Source: Siphonodentalium dalli
Taxonomy: Eukaryota > Mollusca > Scaphopoda > Gadilida > Siphonodentaliidae
DNA length: 64,000 nt
Assembly: GCA_032622095.1 (NCBI GenBank)
Contig: CP136064.1
Location: 261,743,863 to 261,807,862 of the forward strand
Reading direction: 5' to 3'
Shown: piece by piece, positions 11,386-22,490 of the stretch
How positions within the stretch are numbered: the first letter of the stretch is position 1
How the letters are laid out: every line of letters starts with the position of its first letter
Translations under genes and position numbers: made by a program
Notes under the pieces: generated by a model
Databases searched by the model: none
Told to the model about the DNA's origin: nothing
The model's input: the letters and a program-made list of their open reading frames with translations, nothing else

Positions 11386-11471
11386 GCACTGATATTATGA
11401 AATATTTACATGAGGGCTTATTTACGTCGCACTGATATTATGAAATATCTACACGAGGGTTCATTTACATT
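11386..11471. repeat. 43-bp direct duplication
   Basis: Two copies of GCACTGATATTATGAAATAT begin at 11,386 and 11,429, each followed by a TACA(T/C)GAGGG block. The flanking 11,472-12,830 shows no recognisable feature. Confidence 0.75.
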
Positions 11472-12829
11472 GCTCATTTACAAATTGCATTTGTCATTAC
11501 ACTACAACCCTTCAATTCATTCTTCATTCTGTTTGATCCGATTCTAATAGTTATTGTATAGCAGAAGCATGGAAACATACTGTTCTCGAAATTGGGAGCA
11601 ATAAGCAAAGCCGTGGCAACATGCAGAATCTATAATGCCACACCATTAATTTTGTCGTGGGATATTTTTCCTATTTTCAAGGGCTGAACATCATACCAAT
11701 TTCCCACTCAAAGTGATTTACATTTGCCAGATTTTCATAATTTTTCCACATCTTAGCCGCAAAGTGACCATGTTAACAAGAATATCTACTTTAATAAGTG
11801 ATGTTTGCATGTAAGTACTGTTTCGACATGTACCTTCAATCAAGCTGCATATGTCGCCGTTCGTGCACGATAGGCGTGACCATTCCGAATGGATTTGTTA
11901 AGGCTTCCACTCCAATTCAAATATTATAATGAGTGTTATGGCGACATTACTGTTTCAACTGCCCCTTCCAGTGCATCCCTTCTCGAAAAAGCGAAAGTTG
12001 AAGGGATGCGGAAGGGTAGTGGACCCGTCGGTTGGTGTGCGTGTACACGAAACGTGTTCGTTTCAGATTCAGTATATTTATATGATTACTACAAAAATGC
12101 AGACCCTTTTATCACATTTGACCTGACCAATTGTAGGCGTACCCAACATAATTTAACATAATTCCTTAGTATGATTGTGAATGAGAATCCAACCAATCGG
12201 CACTCGGCAATGTATATACCGGATGTACTCTAGCAAAGCATGGTAAACAAAAGAACGTATTTATTATCACGTGGGTTTAGTCATCCACTCATGATTTATC
12301 ATGCTGACAGACCAGTTTTATTATGCAAGCTGACCCTAGGGTTAGTCCAATCGAAAGCAGTCGTGGAGTGGACACAATCCTTATATTTGGATCACCATTC
12401 AATCAATATTCTGTAGCGTAAATGTTATAGTATTGTAGTATGAATTTTTCTATCGTAGTAAGACACATAATTCCAAGTTAATTTGTTCATGTGTGTTGTT
12501 TTTCGATTATGTTGTCGTTTCCTGTCAGTATAAAGCATGTTTAATGCTAATTATTGTATATACATATGATAATTAAATATGGATTGCAGTGTACCTTAGG
12601 GTGCGCTTACACGACGACAAATCGCCAAGGCAATAATTTGACTGTTCATCACAGGAGTCTTTGGTGTGGTAAGATATGAATGACAAACTACTTGTAAATA
12701 AAAGTATTCCACACATTACTGCTTACATGGTTAATGTTTAACTGACGATATCTGCCGTGAATTATCTGATTGATAGTGAATAGTAATTATGGTACATTCG
12801 GCCATGGCGTTTGGTCACTTTAATTATCG

Positions 12830-13195
12830 ACATTATTATAATAGAATATAATTTATCCTTTGTAATTGTATTATTTAATTTTCATATAAAATAAGACAGC
12901 TTTCCAGCTATTTTCATGGGACCTTTCCCAGGAACAGTTGTCAGATGTGCGAGCACATCCTTCTGGGACTGCATGACTTGACCGGCTTGATGTACACATG
13001 ATAGTGTTTTGTCGACATAATTATAATATAAGATACTGTATCTTTTATTTCAATAATGAATTTTCATATAACGTAAGACAGCTTTCCAGTTATTTTCATG
13101 GAACCTTTGAGCGGAAAATGTGTCAGCTGAGCGAGCATATCCTTTTCGAACTGCATGACTTAGTTGGCTGGCGTTTAACCAGCATTACTCAGCAA
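12830..13195. repeat. tandem duplication, period 182 bp
   Basis: GACAGCTTTCCAG occurs at 12,895 and 13,077, with ATTTTCATATAA upstream and CATCCTT, CTGCATGACTT and GGCT downstream in both. Units are about 75-80% alike by eye. The short ORF at 12,998-13,234 spans the second unit and is not coding evidence. Confidence 0.7.
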
Positions 13196-13479
13196 ATTGC
13201 ATTGCTTAGCGATTATCATGGGTTAATTACATAGCATTGTGCATCGATTATGATAATATCAGTAGCTAATAATTTAGAATCTATATATATGATAGTATAT
13301 GTCAGTAGTTAATCATTTATAGTGTATTTACCTAAATGTATAGAATTTATATATATAGTATAGTATATATCAGTAGTAAAGTAATGTGCAAGCCAGCCGA
13401 CCCAAATCAAAGGAACATGTATGTAATTATCATAATAGAAAACATATATCAATATGGATATTGTACCATATAATCAAAA

Positions 13480-13620
13480 CAGCCAGAAGTATTTCTTCTA
13501 TGGCTCAACCCAGTATATAACACATACAATACTATATATATACATATATAATACATAACAATTGAAGCCATCAGAAGTATTTCTTCTTTGGTTCAAACCC
13601 AGAATATATTGTACACATGC
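13480..13620. repeat. two copies of an about 90-bp unit
   Basis: AGAAGTATTTCTTCT followed by TGG(C/T)TCAA-CCCAG is present near 13,485 and 13,572, each followed by AT-rich ACACAT-containing sequence. The region 13,255-13,400 just upstream is rich in TATATA and CAGTAG motifs. The following 13,620-14,360 has no recognisable gene. Confidence 0.6.
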
Positions 13621-14363
13621 AAACGCACAGAAGCTGGACACTCCGGCCTCCAGGTCACTCCCTAGAGACCGTACCGGGGAGCTATAGCTTTGAATCTACA
13701 AATCCCCGGGACAATCTCCAAAAAGTGCATCAAAAGTAGTCAGCGAATCCAGCCTCCGTGGACGAATATGTGTCTATCTAGTATTGGCTGGTTCTAAGAG
13801 AATTTCATATATGCCATAGTATACATTAGCAGGACAAAATTTGTCTTGATCTGAATATCAAGATATATAGTCATTCAGTGATTTCGAATTCCAGTAATCA
13901 ATGAAAATGAGAGTGAGGTACAATTATTGTCACAAAAACTGCATTGAACCATGGATGAATTGAACTAGCAACATTGTGTTTACTAAAGTTACTAAAGTTC
14001 ATGAATGTGCTTTTGTATGGTTTGAGATGTAAAACATCTCAGATGCATTATCTTGTCATATATGTGTCTTCGAGTTACAAGTTAGTTAATCCAGATTTTG
14101 ATACTGCGTTTATCCAGTGGCACGAGAGCCGCTCTCGTGAGCTGCCTGACTGTTTGTGCCACTGTGGCAGCAGCTGTGTTGTGTGGCTATTGATCAATTA
14201 TTTAACATTCAAAATTATGGGTTATATGTTACATAAAACAACCACTAGCTGCTTTGGCCGTATCTGTGGACAACAACTACTTATGCAATTGGAATGTGTA
14301 GGGCACACTTTCAACTCCAAGTTTAGCCTCCAAGCTAGTCCGCTCTACTCTCTCCAAAACACT

Positions 14364-15345
14364 TTAAAAAATCACAGACTCATAGTTCCAGCCACTCTTA
14401 TCCTTTACAAGACCACGACACCTTCCTGCTATGAATTAACGGGTAATTGTAAGGTGTTCGTTAACAAAAAACCCCTGGCGGCCTGAAGATTTCAGAGCCA
14501 TTCTAGCTTTGTAGAAGCGGTATCTAACTCTATAAGTTGATATATTTTACTAGGATTGTCCGCTCTTTTCTCTGTGAATTTCTACCGGAATCCTGAGATT
14601 ATGCCATGCTATTTGGTTTTCCTTTGGGGTCACCAGATCGGTGGACTTCTTCAGTACCTAGTGTTACATCCATATCACGAGCCAGGTCCAATACAATTTT
14701 ATCCGTCTCCTCATCCTCGTTTTATTTTACACCAGAAATCGTCAGCGGTGTTCTCGTGCTATAAGATCTCAGGTTATCCACGGTGTTTTGAAGGCTAACC
14801 AGTTCATGCTGTTGAGCGGCAACTAGTTTCTCTAGTTTTGTTAGTCTCATTTCAATGTCACTAGTGATTTATTCAACTGCTTTTTCCACGGCTATGCCAA
14901 TGGCATCATCCAAAACAGCTCCCAGTGACTGTTTACCCTGGGGTTCTGGACTGCCCCGATAATTCCTTGGACCAGGTCCCCTGGTGGTTGGTAGTAGCTT
15001 TGCTGTGGCAATTGCGATCCCGCAAGCTAAGGTTGAAAGCTTTGTTGTGATCCCAGAAGTGGGCCGTAAAGACCATGTCTGTCAGGTAGCAAGAACGATG
15101 GACCAAGCTGCTGTGTCGAGTGTTGTATCGTAGGTGAATCAGGTTGAACGTGCATTGTACAGTTCGCGTACGGATCGCCGAATACAGAATCAGTAGTATA
15201 TAGCAGAAAATCGTCTCTCTGTTTTTTCGGGTCCAATTGCATTGATGTGTTGCCATCGGAACTCCTTACGTTTAACATCGTCTGATGAGAAGTCGTACGT
15301 TTGTTGTGTACCGCCAGTGTTTACTGGTTCACCATTACTCGACAT
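14364..15345 (-). pseudogene. decayed LINE ORF1 (coiled coil plus RRM-like region)
   Basis: From ATG at 15,345 the minus strand reads MSSNGEPVNTGGTQQTYDFS and a basic stretch. After frame breaks it reads a coiled coil with MRLTKLEKLVAAQQHELVSL and NTVDNLRSYSTR. A block with LTISGV, DEETDKIVLDLARDMDV and EEVHRSG follows (about 14,720-14,640). Near 14,470-14,364 it reads VNEHLTIT and LVKDKSGWNYESVIF. The order of coiled coil, I-x-G, D-I-V-L-x-L-A, D-R-S and N-E-x-L-T matches the ORF1 proteins of L1/CR1-like LINEs (transposase_22 type). Several stops and frameshifts are present. No matching ORF2 is found downstream. The plus-strand ORF at 13,974-14,486 is partly its antisense shadow. Confidence 0.6.
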
Positions 15346-16525
15346 TGTAGTCCTCAATGATTGATTGACAGCGTGTATCACAAGAAGCGTGACTAATCCT
15401 TTCAATGTCTCTCGGTGTGTTTGGTCCTATTTAGGTCACTGCAACGTTTCGTTTGTACACACTGCCCTCGGTTCATATGTCAACATAAAATGAATTCAAA
15501 TTGTCCCAGTTTTGCACATCCAAATTGTATCAATTGCCAATGCTAGAGTATCGAAAGTAGTCTCTACTAATGAAATACTAGCGATGTAGAGCAGTTTGAA
15601 GAAACGCTGGCAATGTCCAAGTAATTCAAAGAAATTGTGAAACAATCATGTTGGTACAAAATCTGGATAGTTGAAATTGTGCGTCAGATATTTACCATCG
15701 AACAAGCATATATAAATATCCATCCTTGTCACAGTTAGCGAATATATATCCGGAACATCCTTTTTATTATGCACCATCAAAGACATCACTTCCTGCTATT
15801 AATTAGTAGTGGTTTTAGCCGAATTACCGGGCAACGAAAACAAATCAACTGCCACCCATGTCACCGAAGTTGTAAGTTATTACATCAATTATCACACCAA
15901 TGTACGGAGTCCGCTATTTGTTAGAATTTTCCGATAAAACTGTCTATGACTCACTGATATTGATAGTGTCGTGATATACGGTACACATTTTGATGCATCA
16001 TGTTATCAAATTTCATCGAACAATTATGTGACTATAGGGGAACGTTGTCGCCAAGTAACAAGTTAACACGGGTTCTGCTATTGTTGAAGGTTTCAATCCA
16101 ACTTATTGTGACTTTTACTGATGTTGTCGTGATGTACCCATTTTAGGAACGTTGACATATCCCATTCAGTATCTGTTAGTTCAAGCATGTAGTCACTCAT
16201 CACATGACCACTTTGCCGTATGGGTTTAATCATGCGTAGCCATCGTGTGGTTGCATTTCTTAACTTGCAATAACGTATGCACACCATCTCTCACACGTTC
16301 ATTCATCACATATCTTAGTTCCTATTTCTATGGATATGTAAATCTTAAATAATTCACAATTAAGGATTCACCATCAAACCAAGTTTGGTACCGGTATCCC
16401 TGGCAGTATGATACCAACATTCTAAAGGTATTTTCATAAGAAATTTCAACGTTACCAATTCACAGAGAATAAGGAAATATATCTCTAAAAGTTGATTATT
16501 AGCAATCTGTATTCCTTTTGTCCTT
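15346..16525. other. no recognisable gene; repeat-derived patches
   Basis: TATGACTCACTGAT near 15,946 matches a site near 927, and GTTGTCGCCAAGTAACAAG near 16,044 resembles one near 1,425. This suggests a diverged copy of the repeat at 780-1,450. No coding signal is seen. Confidence 0.4.
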
Positions 16526-16607
16526 TGGAATTTAGAAATTCTTTGGAAGACCCTGAGGACCATTGTGGAATTTAGAAATTCTTTGTAAGACCCTGAGGCC
16601 CATTTAT
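16526..16607. repeat. 41-bp direct duplication
   Basis: GGAATTTAGAAATTCTTTG occurs at 16,526 and 16,567, each followed by AAGACCCTGAGG. Two near-identical units, recent by their similarity. Confidence 0.8.
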
Positions 16608-17179
16608 GGGTCAGACTTTTCAATGTTATCCTCCGTGCGATGGGTGAGTCTTCTTAAAAATCTAAATAGTTTATTAAACAAAATACAAATAAATGAAACT
16701 GAAACTAACCATTCATATTAATGTTTGACAGTTTAAATATTTATCACCTTTCGTCCTGCCACCGTCGTTGGAATTGATGGGTTATTGATTAAGGAGCGTT
16801 CGTATCTGCGGTGTCGTTGTTAAAGAGCGTTTATATACTCGAGTATAAATACGGTTCAATCGAGCGCCTCGGAAACTGGGGATATCGAAATTTCCTACTT
16901 AGGGCTTCCAAGGGACGGGGGAGATTTTCGTCGGGTCAGTTTGTCCGCCTGAGGTGACATTGACCTTGAAACGGGTACTCACAAATGACATTGGGCGATA
17001 TCTCGGTCGTCAGCGGGGACATCGAGGTGAAATTTGTTATGTATGGTAAAATCGGGACGGGGAATATTTTTGCTCGGTTATTTTGTACACCCAGCATGAC
17101 CCTGAAACGGGTACCCGAAAATGATAGCATGCTGTCGGCGTGCCTGTACGGGGTTACCTTGAAAAACAAAAATCAATGG

Positions 17180-17335
17180 ATCGACCAAAGCCATGGGACC
17201 AATTCCGCCAGTGGCGGGCTAATCTGCTAGCACAACATAAACTTACATCTTATGGCCCATTCAAATTGTATGTAGGACCTTTTGTAATATTACATTTTAT
17301 GTCGCACCAAATAAATCTATCTACCTATTAGTTAT
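17180..17335 (+). mobile_element. retroposon 3' end with ATCT-like tail
   Basis: CCAAAGCCATGGGACCAATT and GCCAGTGGCGGGCTAATCTG precede a short stretch ending AAATAAATCTATCTACCTATT, which looks like the 3' tail of a SINE or LINE. The GCCAGTGGCGGGCTAA block recurs inverted at 45,680-45,725, so this is an interspersed family. The upstream 16,800-17,180 is GC-richer with no protein match. Confidence 0.45.
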
Positions 17336-18465
17336 AAAAATATGTTGGTCACATGCTATAGAGATTATCTCCCCAAAGTATCTACCACATTTGAAGATAT
17401 CCTCGAGAATATAGGGGGAGTTACTTTTTTGAGGTACTTGAGGTTCAAAGCTGTCAACATGTAAAACTAAGGTTCAGACATTTCACATCACGCAAATTAT
17501 AATTATAGATTCCGATTGAAGTTCATTGAACCGCATGTAATACGACACACAAGCAAGCTTATTATCTCAATCTAAAGAGTTTCTGCAACATTTGTAGACG
17601 CTCTGTAAAATTGTTCCCGGTTAAGGCGCCTATTCATAAATTTTCAAAATATCTCAATTTCAAACAATGAATTGGAAGGGAAATATCATTATCCTTTATG
17701 ACCAATGGCTGCTATATTATTATAACAACACGCGTTTACCATCACATTATGAGGGATATGTTCGAATTATGTAAAAAAAAGTGCTGCCTTCTTTCACGTC
17801 GATCGATAGTCAGAATGACAGCAACTATTTAAAAAAAAAACACTGCAAATACTATGAACCCAACTAGGGGCAGCAGTAAGTCGGCCGGTATGTCATGCTG
17901 CTCCTGTACAATGCTGTTAATTCATATCAAAGCTTTGTTATTAATTCTTAATTATTGTACAAATAACCATCTACATATACCCAACTAGGGTGTGTGGTCA
18001 ATCTGCCATCTGATATCATGACTCTGTGAGAAATTAAACATTTTTTATTGCATATTTTAGTTTTTGGCAGCCATTTGCAGAACTATATTGTTATCGGGTA
18101 AATGAGCAAAACAAAACAAAATAACTTAAATATTATTCAACCACGTTTTCAATAATTTGGCATATATAAATACTCAATACTGATTCATCTTTTCAGACAT
18201 TTTGTTGTGTTATGGTGATGTTTCCTAAAACAGAAATAGTTATACAAATGGGTGCCACAAAACTAAAATGTGCAATAAAGCATGCTTGATTTATTTTCTC
18301 CCAGTTATGATTTCAGATGGTAGACTCAGTGCACACTCCAGTTGGCTTCATAGTCTAGATTATGTATGATGTTTCTTGAAATATTTCCAGTGGAACTGTC
18401 TATCGGCGAACAAATCACGAACGGGGCGGCTCCATAAAACAATGATGACGCCAATCCTGTATTAT
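17336..18465. other. no recognisable gene
   Basis: AT-rich sequence with two copies of an ACCCAACTAGGG motif (near 17,858 and 17,980). Nothing else is seen on either strand. Confidence 0.4.
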
Positions 18466-19090
18466 CAACCACCAAGGGTGCTTATACCCAAGGCATGTGA
18501 ATGACATCATATAATAGCAACCACCAATGGTGCTTATACCCAAGGCATGTGAATGACGTCATATAATAGCAACCACCAAGGGTGCTTATACATAAGGCAT
18601 GTGAATGACGTCATATAATAACAACCACCAAGGGTGCTTATACATATAACATGTGAATGACGTCATATAATAGCAACAACAAAGGGTGATTATACATAAG
18701 GCATGTGAATGACGTCATAAAATAGCAACCACCGAGGGTGTTTATACATAAGGCATGCGAATGACTTCATATAATAGCAACCACCAAGGGTGATTATACA
18801 TAAGGCATGTGAATGACGTCATATAATAGCAACCACCGAGGGTGCTTATACAAAAGGCATGTGAATAACGTCATATAATAGCAACCACCAAGGGTGCTTA
18901 TACCTAAGGCATGTGAATGACGTCATATAATAGCAACCACCAATTGTGCGTATACCAATGTATGTGAATGACGTCATATAATAGCAACCACTAATGGTGC
19001 TTATACCTACGGCATGTGAATGACGTCATATAATAGCAGCCACCAAGGGTGCTTATACCTAAGGCATGTGAATGACGTCATATAATTTGT
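18466..19090. repeat. 12-copy, 52-bp tandem array with TGACGTCA in most units
   Basis: Twelve units of 51-52 bp, each CAACCACCAAGGGTGCTTAT then AC, a variable six-base stretch, and CATGTGAATGACGTCATATA. Nine units have the perfect palindrome TGACGTCA (the CRE/ATF site); units 1, 6 and 8 carry one substitution. There are no unique spacers, so it is not CRISPR. A single diverged unit occurs at 34,790-34,835, so the unit comes from an interspersed element. No gene start is seen nearby. Confidence 0.92.
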
Positions 19091-19494
19091 TCTATATCCA
19101 TCAGTGATTTTTCAAGATCGCGGGAAAAGATTTTGGAGAAATTGTCACGTGACTTCCGGTTAGCAACTGTGTGGAGATTGCAAACAACGCGGAATTGGAA
19201 ACGAAGCATCGCGATAAAAAATTGGCTTCATAGTCCAGACTAATTTCATTTAGACCAATTTCATAGTCTTGACTTCATAGTCTAGACTAATTTCATTTAG
19301 ACCAATTTCGTTTGTCAGCTTAATGAAAACTAAAAATGATGAAGTCATGACGATAATCCAGACAAGATTTTACAATCCACGACACTGCCGTGTTGTCAAT
19401 TTGACATGTCGTCTCCGTCGTGATCACTGCATGATGTTACATAAATTATTCTTAGCGTTATGTCGTTGAAAAAAGGCAAATTTGAGGCACACCA

Positions 19495-19540
19495 TGTGTG
19501 GTTGCTCCACTACGTGTCACGTACGATTCATATTATCTAA
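19495..19540. repeat. short dispersed repeat shared with 33,240-33,283
   Basis: TGGTTGCTCCACTACGTGTC followed by ACGTACGATTCATATTA is nearly identical to 33,243-33,280 in the same orientation. It contains CACGTA/ACGTG motifs. The family is unknown. Confidence 0.6.
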
Positions 19541-19878
19541 TTGGGACTGGTACAGAAAACATCGCACTCGGTTATTGTAATAACCGAGGAATGACTATGA
19601 ATTGGTTAATGACCGCATGGACACTTATTATATGTATGTGCCTTAATAAAAGTCGCCCTCTGATCCGCATTTAGTTCTGTCTTGAGCGATAATCATTTGC
19701 AAAGCACACTTGTTCTACTCGAAGCGAACAAAATGTTGCACCCTTTACAATGGCGTTCTGTCTAATTGTATAGGGACATCTGGTACAGTGATATGGTATA
19801 TCCTCGTGTCATTCCAGATGTTTCGATCTCTGATTGATCAATTTAAATCAGAAACATTCATTGAGTGGAATTGACCAC

Positions 19879-20015
19879 CATGGTTACATGAGCGAAGCCA
19901 GTTCCGTGTGGGGTTAACATATAGCCGCCTGACAATCATGGCAACAAACATGAAGCCAGTTCAGTATGATTTAACCTACAGCCGTCTGACTAGCATGGTT
20001 ACTTGCATGAAGCCG
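19879..20015 (-). repeat. three 57-58-bp copies overlapping the 3' end of the fibrinogen-domain exon
   Basis: CATGGTTAC or CATGGCAAC starts at 19,879, 19,937 and 19,994, with CATGAAGCC-like and GCCG(C/T)CTGAC blocks in each. On the minus strand the exon's last codons (MQVTMLVRRL) reappear downstream of the stop as MFVAMIVRRL and then a decayed copy. The C-terminal codons were therefore duplicated into the 3' UTR. Confidence 0.7.
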
Positions 20016-20610
20016 CTATATCTCATGTTTAACCACCACAGCAAGCCTGTCCCGTCTGAAAGTGATGCGTTGGTATATACTCCATTAAGAGTGCTATCAG
20101 TACAGCATTTGTACCACCATGCAGATTTATATGCAGAAACGCACTGGTAGCCACATGACGGTAACTTGTTATCTTTATCCAACGTGCTGAATGGCCATCC
20201 ATTACTGTGTGCCATGGAATCTCCTGCATTCCCACTATAACCACCGACATTCAATATGTAGTCCCCCGTCGCATCTCCAATGTTAAAGCTTGTGTATCTA
20301 GCATATACATAGCTCCCATCTAATTTCCTCATGTTGACATATAACTCACCGGCACCGAGGTTTGTGAGGTGGTAAATATTGTCCAAACCGAACCAGTAGT
20401 TTCCCCCGAGTTCCACGTCGCCAAATACGGAGACAAACGCGTTCCATCCACGGTTGAAATCGACAGAAAAATCTCTTCTCTGTTGCATGACTGTCCATCC
20501 ACCTCCTTCAAATGTCATGTCGCATACAACATCTACTTCTGTGGCGCCACCTAATGTGACAGGATACACACCGTTACAAGCAAAGCCACCGTTTCTCCAC
20601 TCTTTGCAGT
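19976..20610 (-). CDS. last exon of a fibrinogen-related (FReD) protein
   Basis: Fibrinogen C-terminal domains are secreted Ca2+-dependent binding modules found in ficolins, tenascins and invertebrate lectin-like immune proteins. The exon is open for 210 codons, almost a full domain. An acceptor (TCTATTGCAG, exon from 20,610, phase 1) precedes CKEWRNGGFACNGVYPV. Family landmarks follow: VVCDM, GGGWTVMQQRRD, NYWFGLDNIYHLT, FNIGDATGDYILNVGGYSG, STLDKDNK (Ca2+ loop), SAWWYKCC and STLNGVY. Family members usually have CHxSNLNG where this has CCTDSTLNG, so the usual His is lost. The frame stops at 19,978-19,976. I cannot find upstream exons (signal peptide or stalk) with confidence. The intact frame, on a background of dead elements, suggests an active or recently active gene. 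Confidence 0.9.
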
Positions 20611-21148
20611 CTGCAATAGAGATGATTGAATAATTATGATAGCAACTTAGAGGTATGAACGTTTACACGACACATCTACAACTCATATCCAGGAATTCTC
20701 CTGTAGTATAATAACATACACTAATGAGACTGAGCCATGTACGTTTCAAAAGAGGAGGTTCATCGTATTTTGAATTTCGGCCAAAAATTATAACAGCACA
20801 TATGCAAGGGACCGTGAATGGATAGGTTCCTTGTCAAATGTCCATAAATAGCATATGTCAAATTAGTCATAGCATTATATTAACACAGCCCGTTTGTGCT
20901 ACACTAAATCATGTTTGGTGATAGGTCAACTGCCTGTATTACGTTAAATCCTGTTCTGTGATTGGTCAACTGCCCAGTTGGTCACCCATTTCACACCCCA
21001 ACAACAACAACACGGACCGTAGCACGAACACGACGTCACATATTGTTGAGCCAAAAATAAATAAGAATACACTCAGCGCTTTATTATAGGAAAACTATTT
21101 AAATATAAGAAATGTATGCAGTGAATATCTGTGGTATTGGAGATGCGG
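20611..21148. other. presumed intron or upstream region of the FReD gene; no other gene
   Basis: The sequence begins with the exon's acceptor on the minus strand. Two GTGATTGGTCAACTGCC-like copies are at about 20,920 and 20,957. No recognisable upstream exon. Confidence 0.4.
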
Positions 21149-21313
21149 CATTGTGGTGGTTGGGGAACACTGTGTGAACCGCGAAACCGTTCTCACTAAT
21201 CGTGCCCACACAACATTCATTTCTTAAAAACATTGTGGTTGTTGGGGAACACTGTGTGAACCGCGAAGCCGTTCTCACTAAACGTGCCCACACGCCATTC
21301 CTTTCTTAAAAAA
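21149..21313. repeat. 82-bp tandem duplication
   Basis: TGGGGAACACTGTGTGAACC occurs at 21,161 and 21,243, followed in both by GCGAA(A/G)CCGTTCTCACTAA and CGTGCCCACAC. The minus ORF here simply repeats itself across the two units. Confidence 0.85.
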
Positions 21314-21390
21314 CGTGCGCTCATTCTTTACAAATAGAACCACCACATCGGACTTGTTTAGTCCTGATGCCTAATGGGTTAAGGTATCTG

Positions 21391-22490
21391 TTTGAATTTT
21401 TTGGTTGTGGAATATACCCAACAATCTAGAAACAGACCAGTGGTTCATGTTCTATGTTCCTACATAGCTCGGATAGTCATAATTTAAATTGAGCATATGT
21501 TTCGATTCACTTTTCCACTAGAGTATGATAGTGATAACGCGAATTTCATCAGGGAACGCGTATTAAATAGATCGGCATAATATATGCCTATTTTAAATGT
21601 AGTTGGCCTGATTTTTCGAGGCCAGTAGCACCCTTTCTTTGGGCATTCGCGATATGTGCCAATTTTATAATTCGGCATATTATATGCCACTTTAATGAGT
21701 ATTCTGAGCACGAAATTTATAGATTCCATCAATTTAGATCGGGTGACTTTTGCTGCTATTTTATTAGAGCAATGGTATCAGGGTGTGTCTTTATACCGGA
21801 TTTCGGATCCCGGATTTCGACCCGGATTTCGACCCGGATTTAGGTGTCTTTTTACCGGATTTCGACCCGGATTCGGGTATGAATTTCTTTGAGTTAGTGA
21901 TGTACTAGTCATAGTTTGAACCAGCATTGTGCATGCCTATATTTGGAATTTTATATGCGGAATCATTTTGTATTTGCATATTATATGCAACCTAGAATGA
22001 CACGACATGTCTTTACGACAGCGCCTTCTAAGGGAGACACGTTAAGTGTGAATTCAAGAAGTTTGTTTGAGGGTTTATATCAAATGAATGTGACCTGCAG
22101 GAACCAGTTTAATCCGTCCTTGTTAATGATAAATTCCCACATGTGGCGACAACGTGCGAGATTTGATACTCCTGTTGGGAGTAGGTAATTAATCACTCTA
22201 TACGTGATTTGCTTGCAATGGTGTTCAATTGCATAATTTTTATGTTGAAGATTCACACATGTGGGTACCATCCCCTTACGTTAGGTAATCTGTTATGGTG
22301 CCTCTCGTTTGCGAGAATATATCGCCGAAATTTCGAGATTTGGCGAAGGTTAAATTTTTGTTTATGGTGCCTCTCGTTTGCGAGAATATGACGCCGAGAT
22401 TTCGAGATTTGACTAGGTTTTAATTTTTTGGTTGTGGAATATACCCAACGTTAGTATGAATTTTTTGGTTGTGGAATATACCCAACAGTT
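21391..22490. repeat. dispersed repeat of about 1 kb, copy 1
   Basis: This matches 36,446-37,325 in order and orientation. Shared blocks include GAGCATATGTTTCGATTCAC, GCATAATATATGCCTA, a TATATGC(C/A)ACTTTAATGAG stretch and TAATCTGTTATGG. TTGGTTGTGGAATATACCCA occurs near 21,403 and again near 22,429 and 22,464, so copy 1 has direct repeats at its ends. TTATGGTGCCTCTCGTTTGC is duplicated at about 22,294 and 22,362. No protein is encoded; probably a non-autonomous element. Confidence 0.75.

Noticed and set aside
13974-14486. 170-codon plus-strand ORF
   Set aside because: It has no recognisable domain and partly lies antisense to the decayed LINE ORF1 at 14,364-15,345.
15190-15405. Secreted protein with hydrophobic N-terminus
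   Set aside because: The hydrophobic start lies upstream of the better ORF1 start at 15,345, and the sequence continues as a decayed LINE ORF1.
18466-19090. CRISPR-like array
   Set aside because: There are no unique spacers. The whole 52-bp unit repeats and the context is eukaryotic.
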